Shown: positions 47,336 through 60,947 of the stretch, piece by piece
Numbering within the stretch: the first letter of the stretch is position 1
How the letters are laid out: the number at the start of each line of letters is the position of its first letter
DNA from: Diphasiastrum complanatum
Lineage: Eukaryota > Streptophyta > Lycopodiopsida > Lycopodiales > Lycopodiaceae
Assembly: GCA_029204225.1 (NCBI GenBank)
Contig: CM055113.1
Span: 28,811,252-28,875,251 of the forward strand
Direction: 5' to 3'
Length of the DNA: 64,000 nt
Program-made: the position numbers and the translations under genes
Notes under the pieces: model-generated
What the model saw: only the letters and a program-made list of their open reading frames with translations
Databases searched by the model: none
Told to the model about the DNA's origin: nothing

Positions 47336-49205
47336 TTTATCATTTTATCTAGGAGGACATAAATTTTTTAAGACAAATAAGATCATTTCGTCAAAAGATC
47401 TTATGTTTTGAACATTCTAGGTTTTACTGATGGGAATGTTTCTTTTAGGAGCTCCCATTATTCATTGTACTCTACTTGTATTGAACTTAGTGGAAGTAAG
47501 GATAATGCACATCTATTAGATGCATGCTCTAGCAGAGAATTTCTTCATGACAATACAGCCATAGAAGCTGACACCCAAGCTAATGATGAATAGTGGACAC
47601 TTTGTATTTTGTTATGATACAATCAATACATTTACATTGAGTATTTCTCCTCTCTCTTGTTCCATGAATTTGCAAGAAATTTTGAACATGTCATACATTT
47701 ACATTGAGTAATTTTTCTCTCTTGTTCCATGAATTTGCAAGCAATTCTGAACATGTCGTGATTTGACAATGATGAATGAATGTCTTTGTTATCTTCTACT
47801 CAACAATCATCTAATTTTCTCTTCCTGTATGAACTTCATGCTTTTCTAAACTTGTTGTATTGTGTGGACTTTGTTATATGTCGAATCTGAACTCTACAAT
47901 AGAACCACTGAAACATTTGACAAATGTAGTTTTATTTTTCATTGGTTCCTCCATGTTGTGTATTTCGATGAAATGTTGCCCATGCTTGCCAATGTGACTT
48001 CTCCATCCCTTGTGATGACCAGACACTCATGCTTCCATATGTGGTTGCAAAAAATGTTGCATGATCTCTTAGTATGTGATGCAGATGTCAAAACCATATT
48101 GTCTTGGATATAAATATATATGGAAAATTGAAAGCATCTACTTTTAGTACTCTAGTTTTGCTGCTCTTCTCGAAGCCCTGAATGGCATCAATGATATATG
48201 TCTAGACTGAGTGCTGAATATTAGAAGCCTTACCAGTATGATTTGATAGGAATCGACATGCTTTTGCTCCCCCTATGCTTGGCTTAGTTGGCATATTTCT
48301 AGTCTTTCTTGAAAGCTTTTCATCTTTTTGAATTTTGACATGTCCTTTATGAAGTCCTGCTTTCAATAATACATCTTCTAATCGAGAGATAGCTTCCTTT
48401 GCTGATGATGTTGGCTTACTATTCAAAGCAAAAACTATATGAAGATAAATGATCTTTTCTATTAATCTAACTTCTGCATGAAGAGGTCAAACATGCACAT
48501 TTTTCAAGGCGATAGGCAGCACAGGCTTCCAGTTTGGATTTGCATATTCTCTAGTAATTTTTGTACTCCTAGTAACATATTTTGCCATTTTCATGCAATA
48601 CAAACAAGGATGTATTGATGTATCTCCATCTTTTGCCCTTTCACAATTTCTGACTCATCTAACTTAAGTACTATGATTATTTTATCATTCACCTTTTCAA
48701 AGGTTATATCATAGAATGTGATGATGTATCTCAGCAAGTAATTTAGATCAACAAATCAGTTGTTTGATGAATTATAGAATATCGATCTTCCATCAGTTTC
48801 ATACACCTCCTCAATATGAAATGGAGTTCTAGTGATCTTATGCATACCTATGTTTAATGTATCCCTCTCTTTCTTCAAGTGATATGCCTAGGGATTGGGA
48901 CTTTTCTAATTTGAACTTGCTTAAAAGCTTCTCTAATTAGTTTAAATATTGTTGCATATGCTTCCTTGCTAATACCTGCAAAATCGCAAGCACCCTGAAC
49001 TATAGTCTTATCTAAAAAAATTTCAATGTCCACCATCAAAGACTCTGTTATTTTACACTATACATTTGAACTCCTATTATACATCATGATATGCTCAGTG
49101 GATTTGCCTGTCAATATTGTGCTCAATGACATTCCTAGTGAAGCATTGTCCTTAATATTCTGAGGAGCTACTAATGCAGATCTGCAGAAAAAAAAAGACA
49201 GTTAA
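47336..49205 (-). other. Unrecognised, possibly decayed gene
   Basis: The minus strand has several moderately coding-like pieces with stops between them (ESLMVDIEIFLDKTIVQGAC and DFAGISKEAYATIFKLIREA near 48950-49040, and a Lys-rich 74-codon frame at 48202-48426). No family was recognised. Confidence 0.3.
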
Positions 49206-50000
49206 CAAAATATCACCATAGTTGAAATCAAATCCAAATGTCTGTCAATTGTGTGTCCTGACTTTTGATAGTGATCACAAGAAGAAGTTTGCTTGTTGTT
49301 GTTGTTGCCTCTTGTCAATGACTTCTAATGAGCCTTGTCGAATTTGGGCTTGTTCTTTTTCTTTCCCTTCATGAAAAGGGCCTTCTCCTAGTCTCTACTT
49401 CCTTCTCCTTCATCTCTCATCAGTCTTTCATCAACGACAAGACTGACAACTCATTTGAATGTCATCTCTGGTAAGCTCAGGATGAGCATTTTCAGCAGTT
49501 GATAGGATGTAGGTAGAGACTTCATGAAGTACATCAGTTGTTGTGGTGCTAGGACCTTATGTTCCTATCCAGATGTAGTAAGCTAAGCAAAGATCGTTTT
49601 GATCCGCTCAACATGCTGATTCAGCTGGTTGCCATCCCATCGCAGACTTTGTAGCTGGTTGTGTAGGTGCATCATTGATGCAACAGTCCTCACTTCGTAT
49701 TTCTGCTTTAGCTTTTTCCACAATTCATGGCTGCTCTCACAGTCTTCAATTTGCATGAAGATTTATTTGTTTATGGATGAAACGATAATGCCATAGCGCG
49801 CTCATCCTTTCTGAACCATTCAGCTCTCCTCGGGTCTCCCTCTAGAGGCTGCTCTTCTGTGAGATCGGTCGCTAACTAGATCCCTTCACCCTTCAAGAGT
49901 GTTTTGATTTTGAACTTCCAAACTCGATAGTTTGCGCCATCGAGATTGATTGCAATACTTGTTTGAATCGTTTTTGCATATTGTGTTGCCTAGATAATTT
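49206..50000 (-). pseudogene. Copia gag fragment
   Basis: On the minus strand, after the primer site, ATG codons near 49980 lead to a gag-like region (IEDCESSHELWKKLKQKYEV, MMHLHNQLQSLRWDG), then QQLMYFMKSLPTSYQ. It ends at a degenerate knuckle CDHYQKSGHTIDRH near 49240-49290. Several stops are present. Pol is absent. Confidence 0.75.
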
Positions 50001-50012
50001 GCTCTGATACCA
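50001..50012 (-). other. Copia primer binding site
   Basis: The minus strand reads TGGTATCAGAGC, abutting the LTR that begins TG at 50013 in plus orientation. Confidence 0.9.
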
Positions 50013-50455
50013 TGTAGAATTTTTTGGGGGGTCTTTTGTCATTTTTGTTTGTTGCAGAATTTCTATTTGCAGGATCCTAGACAAGCGATTACAGATCGCA
50101 GACTCTGAAGCATTCAATGAGACAGATGCGACATGACAATCAGAGATGGAAGAACTGAAAAGTAGTCTATATTTTGCTTTTGCTTTTGGAGTGAGTCGAT
50201 CAGTGTCACACATGTTGGCCGCTCCTCTTATAGAATTTTTTGCTATGTTCTGCATGTTGGCAGACTTTCATGCATAGCTTACAGTGCTAACAAAACGCTC
50301 ACACTGCTCTCTACTTCTCTCTGTATGTCTCCTTCTATCCTATACTTATCCCATCTGGAAAAATTACAAGATAGTTTAACAACTGATTACAAGTCAATGC
50401 TAATCTATTGGTTAGCCACCCTTTGATAACGTTGCTCTTGATGGCTGAACGTGAC
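50013..50455 (-). mobile_element. 5' LTR of the minus-strand Copia element (outer end approximate)
   Basis: Starts TGTAGAATTTTTTGGGG next to the primer site. The outer end is placed near GAACGTGACA by the usual CA rule only, because no partner LTR was found. Confidence 0.5.
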
Positions 50456-50489
50456 AGTACAATGCCCTCACGCTCGTCGAGCTTCTAAC

Positions 50490-50830
50490 TGCTAACTCGA
50501 CTCGACTTTTGGTTTTGGCTCGATGTTCATCTTTAGTACTTCAGGTACCTCGACTTCGGTGACTTCGACTTTGGACTCCTTTAGCTTCGTCGACCACTTC
50601 GATGTCGATGATGTCAGCGACTTCGACTTTGGACACTTCGGGCTTTGGTTGCATGGGCAGATGTTGGGCACTTCGATGTCGAGCACTTCGGCCACTTCGG
50701 CCTCTGGTTGCAATGGCACCTCGTCGAGCACTTTGGTGGCTTCGACTTCGATGACTTTGGCCTCTGGCACTTCGACTTCGGGGAATGCTAGGGAAAGGTT
50801 GCAATAGTTGACCATTTCCAACAACTTCAA
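50490..50830. repeat. Coding-type minisatellite of ACTTCG units
   Basis: GACTTCG, CACTTCGAC and CACTTCGGC units recur more than 15 times in mixed spacing that mostly preserves a 3-nt phase. Long frames are therefore open on both strands (a Glu-Val-rich repeat on minus, a Ser/Asp/Phe-rich repeat on plus). No gene is supported. Confidence 0.7.
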
Positions 50831-53800
50831 TATCTACGGAAGTACTTATTGCCAACCTTTGCCAGTTTGCCAGTACCTACTTTTCCATGTTTTCTAGCTT
50901 TAGGAAAGTCAACGAAGGTTAATATTGATAAAAAGTGGTCAGACGAACATTCCCAGTGCTTAGAAAAAAATCCAAGTCCTTTGAACCTTCGCCAACCTTC
51001 ATAAAACCTCGCCTGTGTATCATCAATCTTCATCGAGCTCAGAATAGTCATAAAACATTGTTCATAAAACATCGAAGTATAATGTTTCAAGATTGGTTAA
51101 TTGTAAGAGTTGCACACTTGACCCTCATTACAAGTTTGTCGACCATATCAACAGGCTTTACAGGGTCCTCTAAGAACAGTGGAAAAGCTAGCAATTATTC
51201 ATAAGTTTTATTCATTCTATTTTCAACCCTTGCACATGCGTGCCCAATCAATAAAAGTGGTATCAACATTCTCCAAGTAGTATGAACGACCCCCAGCCAT
51301 CTCTCAAAGGCTAATATTACCTATAACTAGTCTGGCAAACATTCTCAGCCCTCAAAAGTGCTAAAATTCCTTCTGCAGACTATCTCTCGCCAATGAGAAC
51401 ATTCACCTAACCTTCGCCAGCCCTCTAATCATCAATATGTACTTCATTCCAAGTTGGCGAAGGTTAGTCTCCATCAGAAGGATAGTGGTGAAGGTTCTCA
51501 ATCCAAATCGCGCCCAAATTGCTTTTAGAACCCTCGCCGAACTATCCTTTGCTCCTACAAGTTTTGAGCTCCCACAATAACGCTTTTAACAAGGTCATAA
51601 CAAGCTTCTAACAAGTTATCTTATGAGCTCTAGGAATTTATGATGTAACTCTACAAGGCTTTGATGTATATATGATGTGTATTCACAAAAATAGTGTGTC
51701 ACAAGGATTACAAGAAGCTCAGATTGTTGCCGACGAAACTAGAAATCCATTACAAATCATCAACAAAAAAGGGAAGGCATTGAATCACAAAAATTGGAGC
51801 CCACTAAAACCAAGCTACATATATGTGAAATAGAATAAATAGCTAGAGAATGATCTATGTAGCATATGGAGAGTGAATCTTACCAACAGCTCACTAGTGT
51901 AAAATTTCAAAGCTAGAATGTAGTAGCAAGTTCGTGTTAGTCATAGATCATCTTCATCAAGCTTTTTTCTTGGGCAATTTCATAGTTCTTACTTTATCAT
52001 GTCCTCGTACTCAAGATTGCCACCTCTGACATTTTTTCTATAAAGTTTTAAAACAATAGTAATTTTCTTGTCTCTTGTATCCTCTAAATGGACTTATTTT
52101 GTCATGGAAATATGTTAGGTTTGTCATCTCCAGTGTCTAATTTCGTGCTAGATGTAAATGTAACCAAGAACACTCACATGTATTCCCAACCATTGGTCCT
52201 GCTCTTATCCATTATTTTACCTCTAGAAAAAAAAATGACAAAGCACTACAACCAATCTACTATTCCAAAGTTGGAGAAAAGACAAAAATTAAAAAAACTT
52301 CAGGGTATATATCACTACCTTTATTTCCACATCTACTTCAATTGCCATTCCCCCCATTTTTCTTAGTTCTACTTCTATTACTATTTTTAGAATCTAAATT
52401 TATGCTCAATCCTACCCATTACATACAATTTCATGAAGATGGGGACAATATATTACATCAATTGGTTAGAAGGTAGGAATTTTGCTCCAACCTTACCTCC
52501 TGTTATTACCACTATTTTTAGTCCTCTTGCTTCCACCCCTCTTTTTGATCCTGCTAATACCCCGTGCAATCCAACTCCTCTATTGTCACAACTACCATAA
52601 ATTCCTTTGTGCATCCAACTATAGCTTTTGGTTTTTGGTATTGGCACCACAACATTTGGAACGTTTTCTCACTCTACTCCTTTTGTTGCATTCTATGTTC
52701 CTACTCCTACCAATTTTACTTTTTCTTACTTTTTGTACCTGCATGCACAACTCCACCTATATACAATGTCGTCACCACTTGTTCAACACCATCACACATG
52801 CACATATCACCACTAGTATTGCTACCATTGTCCCCACTACTATTGCTACTATTGTCACCATTGATGCTAATGTTGTTAACGTCATTGCTACTATTGCTAC
52901 AATAAACAAAGGCGATCGATACATCACGAGAAGCTTTGCCTTATGTAGGGCATTCAAATAGTTGAAAAAAACAAAAACAAAAACAAAACAAAGATTGTAG
53001 TTTAGAAGAATTAAAAGTTATTTGAATTCATTATTATTCTCAAAGCCACATAGGAGTGACAACTTCACAATTGCTTATCGCTACTGTGACAAAGCTAAAA
53101 AGGGAGCACCTTCTAGAAGAAAAAGAAAACTTAACCCCTCATCATGAAAAGAGCAAAAAAATGAATAGGCGCAAAAACCAAGTAGGAAATTCATGCCAAA
53201 AGTGATTTTTGTGCCCCATGTGTGAGTTTGAGTAAAATGAAGAAAAAAAAAAATCAATTAGAAAAGATGTGCTTTAGTGGTGTGGAAAAGTAGAAAAAAC
53301 ATGTTTGATGGCTGGAGAGATGATACCACAAACTATCCTTCCTAGTTTGGGCACAACTCTAGTACCAACAATGGTGAAGAATGCATACTAGATAAGGCCA
53401 GGTAGTAGCAACAACCTACCAATCTTCAAATGACTACTTATAATGAAATTTTTTTTTTTATGTTATTCAAAGGCTATAGCAAGTATGAAGGCCTTAAAGT
53501 TTGTGGAAGAAGCTAAACATCTCATAAGCCCTCATATGAGGTTAGGGGCTTTGCACACTACATATTTAGATTCAATGATTAGGAAGGAAAATGGAAAATG
53601 CGAGGCCCATTGTTGAGCCTACTGGCATTGTTTGAATCTTTTGCTTTCTAGAGATATGTGCATAGTATGTTTTTGTTATAGAGCGTGGCCACTCTAGAAA
53701 TAAATGATTTCATTTGAAATGACATATTTGGAATTTCTAGAAGAGCATATTCATGTTATAGAGAATAGTGAAAGACTTATCTTATAAGGTTGCTACAAAA

Positions 53801-54780
53801 AGAAGCTTGGAATATTTGCCACTTTCAAGAACAAGAGAAACATTACATCAACTTGCACCACCTCCGCCACCAATTACATGCATAGAGACATGAAAGGTAC
53901 ATATGACAAGAGAACAAAAGAACTTGGGTCCATAGTGGCCCAAAGAGCCATAGAGTAATAGGGGTAATGTAGAAGTAAGTCGTGTATCATTAATCAAGAA
54001 GCTCTCAACCAACTTATTGACAAGTCTTGTTGGTTTTTTGTTCAATTCTTCTACCTGTTAATCGCTCTCTTTTATGTATTTTTGTGAAAAGCATAAGCAT
54101 GATCAAAGAGATAATATTGACAACACAAGCATAGTGTAAGCTCATACTAGATAAACATAATGCAAGGTCATATTGCACAAGCATAATGCAAAATCATATT
54201 GTACAAACATTATATACGAAGACATTGGAAGCATGTGCATGCACTACAAGTTCTAGATCTTCTTAAGTTCCACCAACTAGGTGTGATAAAATAAGATCTC
54301 AATGAACCTGATATGCACTTTATTATGATATAGTGATATAGCATATCACTACTTTATTATGGACTTTGAGTATACGCTTTGTGCCGCTTGAGAGTTCAAA
54401 CTTTTAATAATAGCCATATTATTGGAGCCAGATCTGGCGATTCTGGCTCAGACGTACCAATACCAATCTGCCATCTGCTGATTCTAGATTCCAATTTTGA
54501 AGTCTAAACTTTAGACTCTACATGATGAGACGCATATTTCAAGGTTTTGGGGACGAGAAATTGAGAATCCAGATCATAGATATATAACAACTCATTCATG
54601 ACTCATACCTCGTGTTGCTTTTATTAGTTAAAGAGTCAAGACGCGAGGCGCTTCAAAGATCAAAACGAAAGCGAAATTCAGAGGAAAGTGAATGAAAAAG
54701 TGCTACGTCGGCCCCTTTCACTACATAAAAACAGCACATTTGGCAATCAGTGATTGTTACTTCGTACTTTATAAAAGCTT
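50831..54780. other. Unrecognised, low-complexity-rich region
   Basis: 50.85-51.55 kb has scattered (C)CTTCGCCA(A/G) motifs in both orientations. 52.48-52.92 kb is C/T-rich with ATTGCTACTATTGTC-like triplet repeats, giving hydrophobic open frames that I regard as spurious. No domain, LTR or RNA gene was found. Confidence 0.4.
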
Positions 54781-54939
54781 CACAGACGCATCATGCCGCT
54801 GACGCCAGAGTTGAAGCAGGAACCAGGTGTTGGACACGTTGCTACTACGGCCTGCAGTTTCGTTGTCTGAAGCTTCAACGTTGGCGCTTATTGGCACGGG
54901 ACAGCTTTGGCCCCGTGCCACGAAAATTAACACGTGGAG

Positions 54940-55165
54940 TCCAAGAAGGGACATGAATCCGTGCAAACCGGCACGCAAAACAATTGGCGTCGGGCAGGCA
55001 GCTGAGACCAGGGGCGCCCGGGACCCAATGTCCCAGCGCCACCCTCTCACGCGGGCCGGGGTGCTGGCGCCACTTGGCACCATGGGGTCCACGCCGGGAC
55101 CTCCCCGCCACGCGCGCCGGGTGCTCGGGCGCCACACCTGGCGCCGCGGCACCGGACCACCAAGT
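54940..55165. other. GC-rich, CpG-rich island
   Basis: A strongly GC-rich block with GGCGCC-type palindromes (GCTGGCGCCACTTGGC, CTGGCGCCGCGGCACC) in an AT-rich window. Five overlapping open frames on both strands follow from low stop frequency. None shows a known domain. It could be a promoter-type island or GC-rich transposon sequence. Confidence 0.5.
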
Positions 55166-55176
55166 CGCCGTAACAA

Positions 55177-55203
55177 ACACACACACACACACACACACAC
55201 ACA
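55177..55203. repeat. (AC)n microsatellite
   Basis: 27-bp AC tract at the edge of the GC-rich block. Confidence 0.97.
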
Positions 55204-57080
55204 AGAGAGAACATGCATTTTGAGTATATATGCACGGTGGACCAATTCCGGGAAAATATTATGGGATAACCCATCAGGTCACGTGGTAAGCAAAAGTTGA
55301 ATGTCACTCGGACAGGTAGGGCAGGGCGGCGGGCAGCATCATCGGGCCACCTGGGGACATGTGTCGTGTGCAGAAGTTGGTCGCGGCCAAACTGGCCGTG
55401 CCAGTAAGATACGAGGGCTGAGCTGAGCTTTCAAACTCTAGGCGGCGGGCTCACGTTAGTCTTTGGCAAGGGGACATTCTCGGCCTCGAGGCTCAGACTT
55501 CGTTTCAACTTTTTAGGGCCTGCCCTCATTTAATGCCAAATGTGAGTTTTTGGGCTCTAAATGTTCGGTAAGGGAAGCCTGAAGACCTTCCCAGGTGTAA
55601 TAAAACATCACGTTTTTTCTTCTTTACTTTTTGCATAAAGAAAATTGGGACATGAGTTTAGTGAGAAAGGTCCTATCCAACTTTTGAAAAATAAAAAGCA
55701 ACACTTTATCAATTTGTTGCAAGGTATTTTTACTGGGCGTGATATATGAAATTTGTGAGTTTTATGCAATCCGACTATCATAATGGAATAGTTTAATCAC
55801 TTTTTGGCATGGCTATAAAATGTAAGTTGGTTTGTTTGTGTACCAATTTTCAAATTATTGGTGACTCAGCTCACAATGATACTATTGTCAATTTATCAAA
55901 CTCAAAGCATAGGAGCTACTTAGCTGTTGAGGCATATTGATCTCAAATATTGTTATATGACTCCTCAAAGCATAGTAGCTACTTAGCTGTTGAGGCATAT
56001 CGATCCCAAAATTTCTTGTGTGGGTGACATGGTAAATGTCATTTTGCAACACGCTTGCATCATATGTGAAAGGTCAACCTATTGGTATGGGAACTAATCT
56101 GGAAAAAGTGTTGGTGAGGGTTTGTTCCAACAAGCCAACCACTATTTAGGCGACCTCTTTTGTTAGTGTCACATTGCAAACCATGCATTTTAATAAATCT
56201 TCACTTTGAGTGGAAATGAGGAAATTGTTCCTCACAAACTTTCAGTTTCTTAGTTAATATATGCCAATCCGTTTCATAACATATGCCAACATATGCCAAT
56301 CCTGTGTGTCTCATTGCTTGGGTATTCATATTCATAGAGATAGAATCGAAGAATTTAATTATCTATTACAACATACATACTAGCAAATTGTATTGCTTAG
56401 AGTGATATTTTTTTGTAGATTCTTGTATCACATTACCATGAAGTTAGTTATACTTGAAATGCCATCAATTGTGGATTTGTGGAATCATGTGACCATCAAG
56501 AGGGAGGTCAACATGTATTTTACCAAGGTCAATGTTGGTAGAAGAGAAGGTTTTACTAAAACTAGAATGTCAATGTAAAAATTCCAATCATAGGCACCCT
56601 CTTTTAGTCCAACTACCTACTAATCTATCACTAGGCACATGGCATCCATGAATACCTATGACTCATTAATATTGAGTGACTCATAGGGTACCACCCCATG
56701 CCTTACCATGTGTTGTAAAGCCAAGTGTGCCCCATATGACTCTGAGGGGTGATACTCTCAAAGATCCCAGAGCAAGTTAGGAAGTCAGGGACTGAGCCTC
56801 CGACTTGTGGTAAGCCAATCAAGTAGTCACAAGTCAATGAGCTAGCTTTGGAATTGTAGTCATGGCCTAGTCAGCTCTTAGGACCCGTGTCCATGAGCCA
56901 AGTTGATTTTGCCCGTCAGGATAGCTTGCTATACAATCATCATCAATATGCCTATGTTTTAACGACTAGTTTATGCATGTTTTAAAAAAAAGTCCATGGA
57001 ATACATTGTAGATCCGCAGGAGGGCCCCAATTCCCTTATAGTCACAATTAACTAACGGCTTGTTGGTCTACTGATCCCTA
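55204..57080. other. Unrecognised sequence with a 63-bp tandem duplication
   Basis: No gene found. CTCAAAGCATAGGAGCTACT at 55901 and its copy at 55964 begin two adjacent 63-bp units. The stretch 56580-57060 is GC-moderate and non-coding. Confidence 0.4.
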
Positions 57081-57082
57081 GC

Positions 57083-57310
57083 GTGGACACGCTACCCGAG
57101 ACCAGTCCTGGACCCAATTCCGATCTCTGGAAAGAAGCTATGGATAAAGAGTATTCATCTCTTATCAAGAACCAGACTTGGACCAGTCGCGAATTACCTG
57201 CCAACAGAAATGTAGTTGATTGCAGATGGTTGTTCAAAATCAAGTACAAGGCAGATGGAAGTATTGATCGAAGAAAGGCTCAACTTGTAGCATTAGAGGA
57301 GTGTTTATAA
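57083..57310 (+). pseudogene. Copia reverse transcriptase N-terminal fragment
   Basis: Reads WKEAMDKEYSSLIKNQTWT, then NRNVVDCRWLFKIKYKADGS and IDRRKAQLVA, the conserved start of Copia RT. It breaks off where the microsatellite-rich array begins. Confidence 0.85.
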
Positions 57311-58035
<725 letters not shown>

Positions 58036-58656
58036 GTTTTGATCATAGTTGCAGCGCGATTTTGAATCGTGATTTAGAATCGCGATCCCGATTCGCGATT
58101 CGGGATTTTCCCAGAATCGTGTAAAATCGATTTTTTTTTTTAAAAAAAAATTAGGCAATATGGGTATCAGATGAAAGATCTGATCGAGGGGATTATGATT
58201 GTGTAGTTTGCTAACTATTTCGGGTGCGAAACACCAAAAGTGTGTTTTCACTCGGGGAGTTGGAAGGCCAAATCATGAAGAGGCCTTACCGTCGGGGTCG
58301 GCCCATTTCTCGGGGGGCTACCGCCCCATGAACCCCCTGTTTCCCAGGGGGCTACCGCCCTCCTGTAGATAAAAATGGGGTCCAAATGCGCGCCGAGAAG
58401 TGCCCATTATTTATGCCCCCAACTATATGTACATTGCACTCACTTCTCCAGTGAAACGATTGCAAAAGTGATCATCATCCATACATTTGATAATCCAAAC
58501 TGTAGCATTAACATTTACTGAAGACTAGAGCAAATGACAACCGGATAGCTACTGAAAATAAGATTTGTTTGTGCCTCATCTACTGCACTTCTGAGAGGCA
58601 AAACGCTGGTTTGACCATTGATCCCCTAAAAAATTTTCAGCAATAAGCTATTTTTC

Positions 58657-58722
<66 letters not shown>

Positions 58723-58794
58723 CTGGGTAGCGAATCACGATTCGCAGAATCGCAGACCCAGTGAATCGCGATTCGCTGCATCTATGGTTTTGAT
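58036..58794. mobile_element. Non-autonomous hAT-type transposon with 8-bp duplication
   Basis: Element 58044-58786 (743 bp) is flanked by GTTTTGAT at 58036-58043 and 58787-58794. Terminal inverted repeats are CATAGTTGCAGCG on the left and CATAGATGCAGCG on the right (read inward). Subterminal zones at both ends are packed with GAATCGCGATTC/GAATCGTGATT palindromes. The interior has two copies of GGGGGCTACCGCCC near 58300 and 58350 and a (TA)n tract at 58660-58713, but no transposase. The 8-bp duplication and short inverted repeats with subterminal motifs are hAT traits. Confidence 0.85.
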
Positions 58795-60207
58795 TAAGAT
58801 TTATAGTTAAAGATGACTAGATAGTATTTGATGGTAATTGTATATTTGAATTTGCTTATAATAATGGTTCAATTGTGTAATATAGTGTTATTTTTTAATT
58901 GCTTGTGCATGTGACAAAATTATTCAAAAAAAAGAGAGCAAGCGTTTAAAGAGCAAGAAATTGCACAGTTGCACTTAAGCTTCAAGTGAGTTTACCGGTG
59001 AGTTTGTGTTGTTTCAATTTGTTTTATTATTAGAATACGTTATATAACGTAGTAAGAAATTAAATGTAATTCATGATTTTCATTTTGTTCAAAGTAATAT
59101 CGTATTTTATCGCATACACTAGCAATTAATTAATATGCAAAAGTGAAATGTAGATAATTTAAATCCCCAATCCTGAGAAGGTGTGTAGCCCTTACTTTTC
59201 TCCCGTTAAAGGCGAGGTTCTAATCTTTCCAACTCGCATGGAAAAACCTACACGCCGCAGGGAGGGAATATGTGATGACATTCTGAAATAGGACATAACC
59301 GCAAGGTTCAGGTATTATAATTATCACATTCAACTCTATCTATAAAAATATACATAAAAAATACTGCGATGAATATAAAAAAAAGAATGATAGATAATCA
59401 TAGATAGTTGGCGGACTATGGACGTCTGCCAACTAAGGAGGAATACGAATATGCCTACAGGGAATCGTACGACGCATTAGTCGACAAACTAAAGAGTGAG
59501 GGTCATCCTCCAAATGTAAGTACTAGTTTTTGTATTCATACTAATGTGGGTTGTATCATGACGTCAATTTTATTTTATTTAATACGATCAAACATTAAAT
59601 ATTAATGTAATTTGTTTGCTTGTGTTCATGCAAACTGGACGTCACGACGACGACGAGTAGATTAGGTTTATAAATTTTAGTTGATGTTAGATCTAGAAAG
59701 ACTCGTGCGACATTAAAGCACCAATTTTGTGATACATTGATTCATATTATGAAAATATTATTGTTGCAAATGATTGTGCTATATTGCCATTGCTTTTATA
59801 TGTGCAATGTTCTTTTTTCAAAAATTGCAATGTCAAATTATTGACATGGATTGACATAATAACCAACTAAGAAATTAAAACCATGTGCAATGTCGGATTT
59901 CAAAACAACAATCAATATCATATATAGAAATAAATTTATGATGTGCACAAAGCAATGCAATAAAGTATTGTCATTCATAATGGACATGAAGTAATGCAAT
60001 AAAATATAAAATGAAAAGTAGTTTAAGAATGAAAAGTACCTCATGCTTAGTTTGTTGTTTGATCCAAATGTTGAATGCAACTCAAAAACATTGTTTTAAA
60101 AACAATTCACGAACATCGCTTATCCAAGAACTTAACTCCAAGAACAGCCCGATAAAACTGCGCGCGCTGTTTTTTATGCATTTTTTATTTTTTTTAACCT
60201 ATTTTGG
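58795..60207. other. Unrecognised sequence with one possible exon
   Basis: The tandem-array core continues briefly after 58794. The rest is AT-rich, with a possible exon at 59408-59516 and no other feature. Confidence 0.4.
59408..59516 (+). CDS. Possible isolated exon, unknown protein
   Basis: A frame reading ADYGRLPTKEEYEYAYRESY, then DALVDKLKSEGHPPN, is preceded by an AG (ATAGATAG) and ends exactly at a strong donor AAT|GTAAGTAC. The composition is protein-like. I do not recognise it and could not find a convincing partner exon nearby. Confidence 0.35.
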
Positions 60208-60640
60208 GATGTCAGAATCCGACGTCCTAACGCGTCAAATAGACATCGGATAGATGTCGGACATTTTTTCGGATAGATGTCGAACACACGTTGGATGGGC
60301 GTCGGACATCCGTCGGTGAAATTTTGGTATCATTCTATGTTTACAGACGTCAAAATCCGACTGAAGACGTCGCAATGCGACATCCACGTCAGAACGTTTG
60401 CGACATCTTTGGACGTCACAATGAGACATCCACGTAGGACGTCACAATGCGACGTCCATGTCAGACGTCGCATTGCGACGTCCACGTCAGATCCGGTTTC
60501 CGTCATCGAGATTTTGTGTTTCAAAATCTGGCACGTTGTGCCAGTCGGAATGCGACGTGTTTTAAAGTCGTCGGATTCTGACGACCTTATAGCGACGTGT
60601 TTTTCCGACGTCCACGACGAATTAATAAAAATTAAGCTCG
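60208..60640. repeat. CpG-rich GACGTC repeat element, copy 2
   Basis: Repeats of GACGTCGCAATGCGACGTCC and shorter GACGT/TCGGAT motifs are packed between 60208 and 60640. They include self-complementary pairs (GACGTCGCATTGCGACGTC near 60465). The right flank has a GATTCACAAC/GTTGTGAATC inverted pair at about 60653-60681. It is related to 45990-46325. Confidence 0.65.
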
Positions 60641-60947
60641 CGATTCACAACGCAAATCGCGGCGGGTGTTGTTGTGAATCTGCCCGACGACATTGTTTTT
60701 AGTTAAATATTTAATCACATTGGTTAATATGTTTGTAAATTTCAAACTACACAGGTTTGCCAACAGTAAATTATCACATGTATTAGAATTGGTGACATGC
60801 ATCATAGTTAGACAATAAGCATAGTTACCACATGTTGTTACTATGGTCCAGTTGCCCGTTCACATTTAATAAGTATCATATAACTTTGAGTCGGTCTGGC
60901 ATTTCATAGATTTGAGAATTTGGCACTAAACTTTGGAAGCAATCACT

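Noticed and set aside
52482..52961. 159-codon hydrophobic frame that looks like a membrane protein
   Set aside because: The sequence is a C/T-rich low-complexity stretch with overlapping open frames in other phases. No start context or homology.
54769..55307. Several long overlapping ORFs on both strands
   Set aside because: GC-rich sequence has few stops. The frames run into the (AC)n repeat as poly Thr-His or Val-Cys and show no domain.
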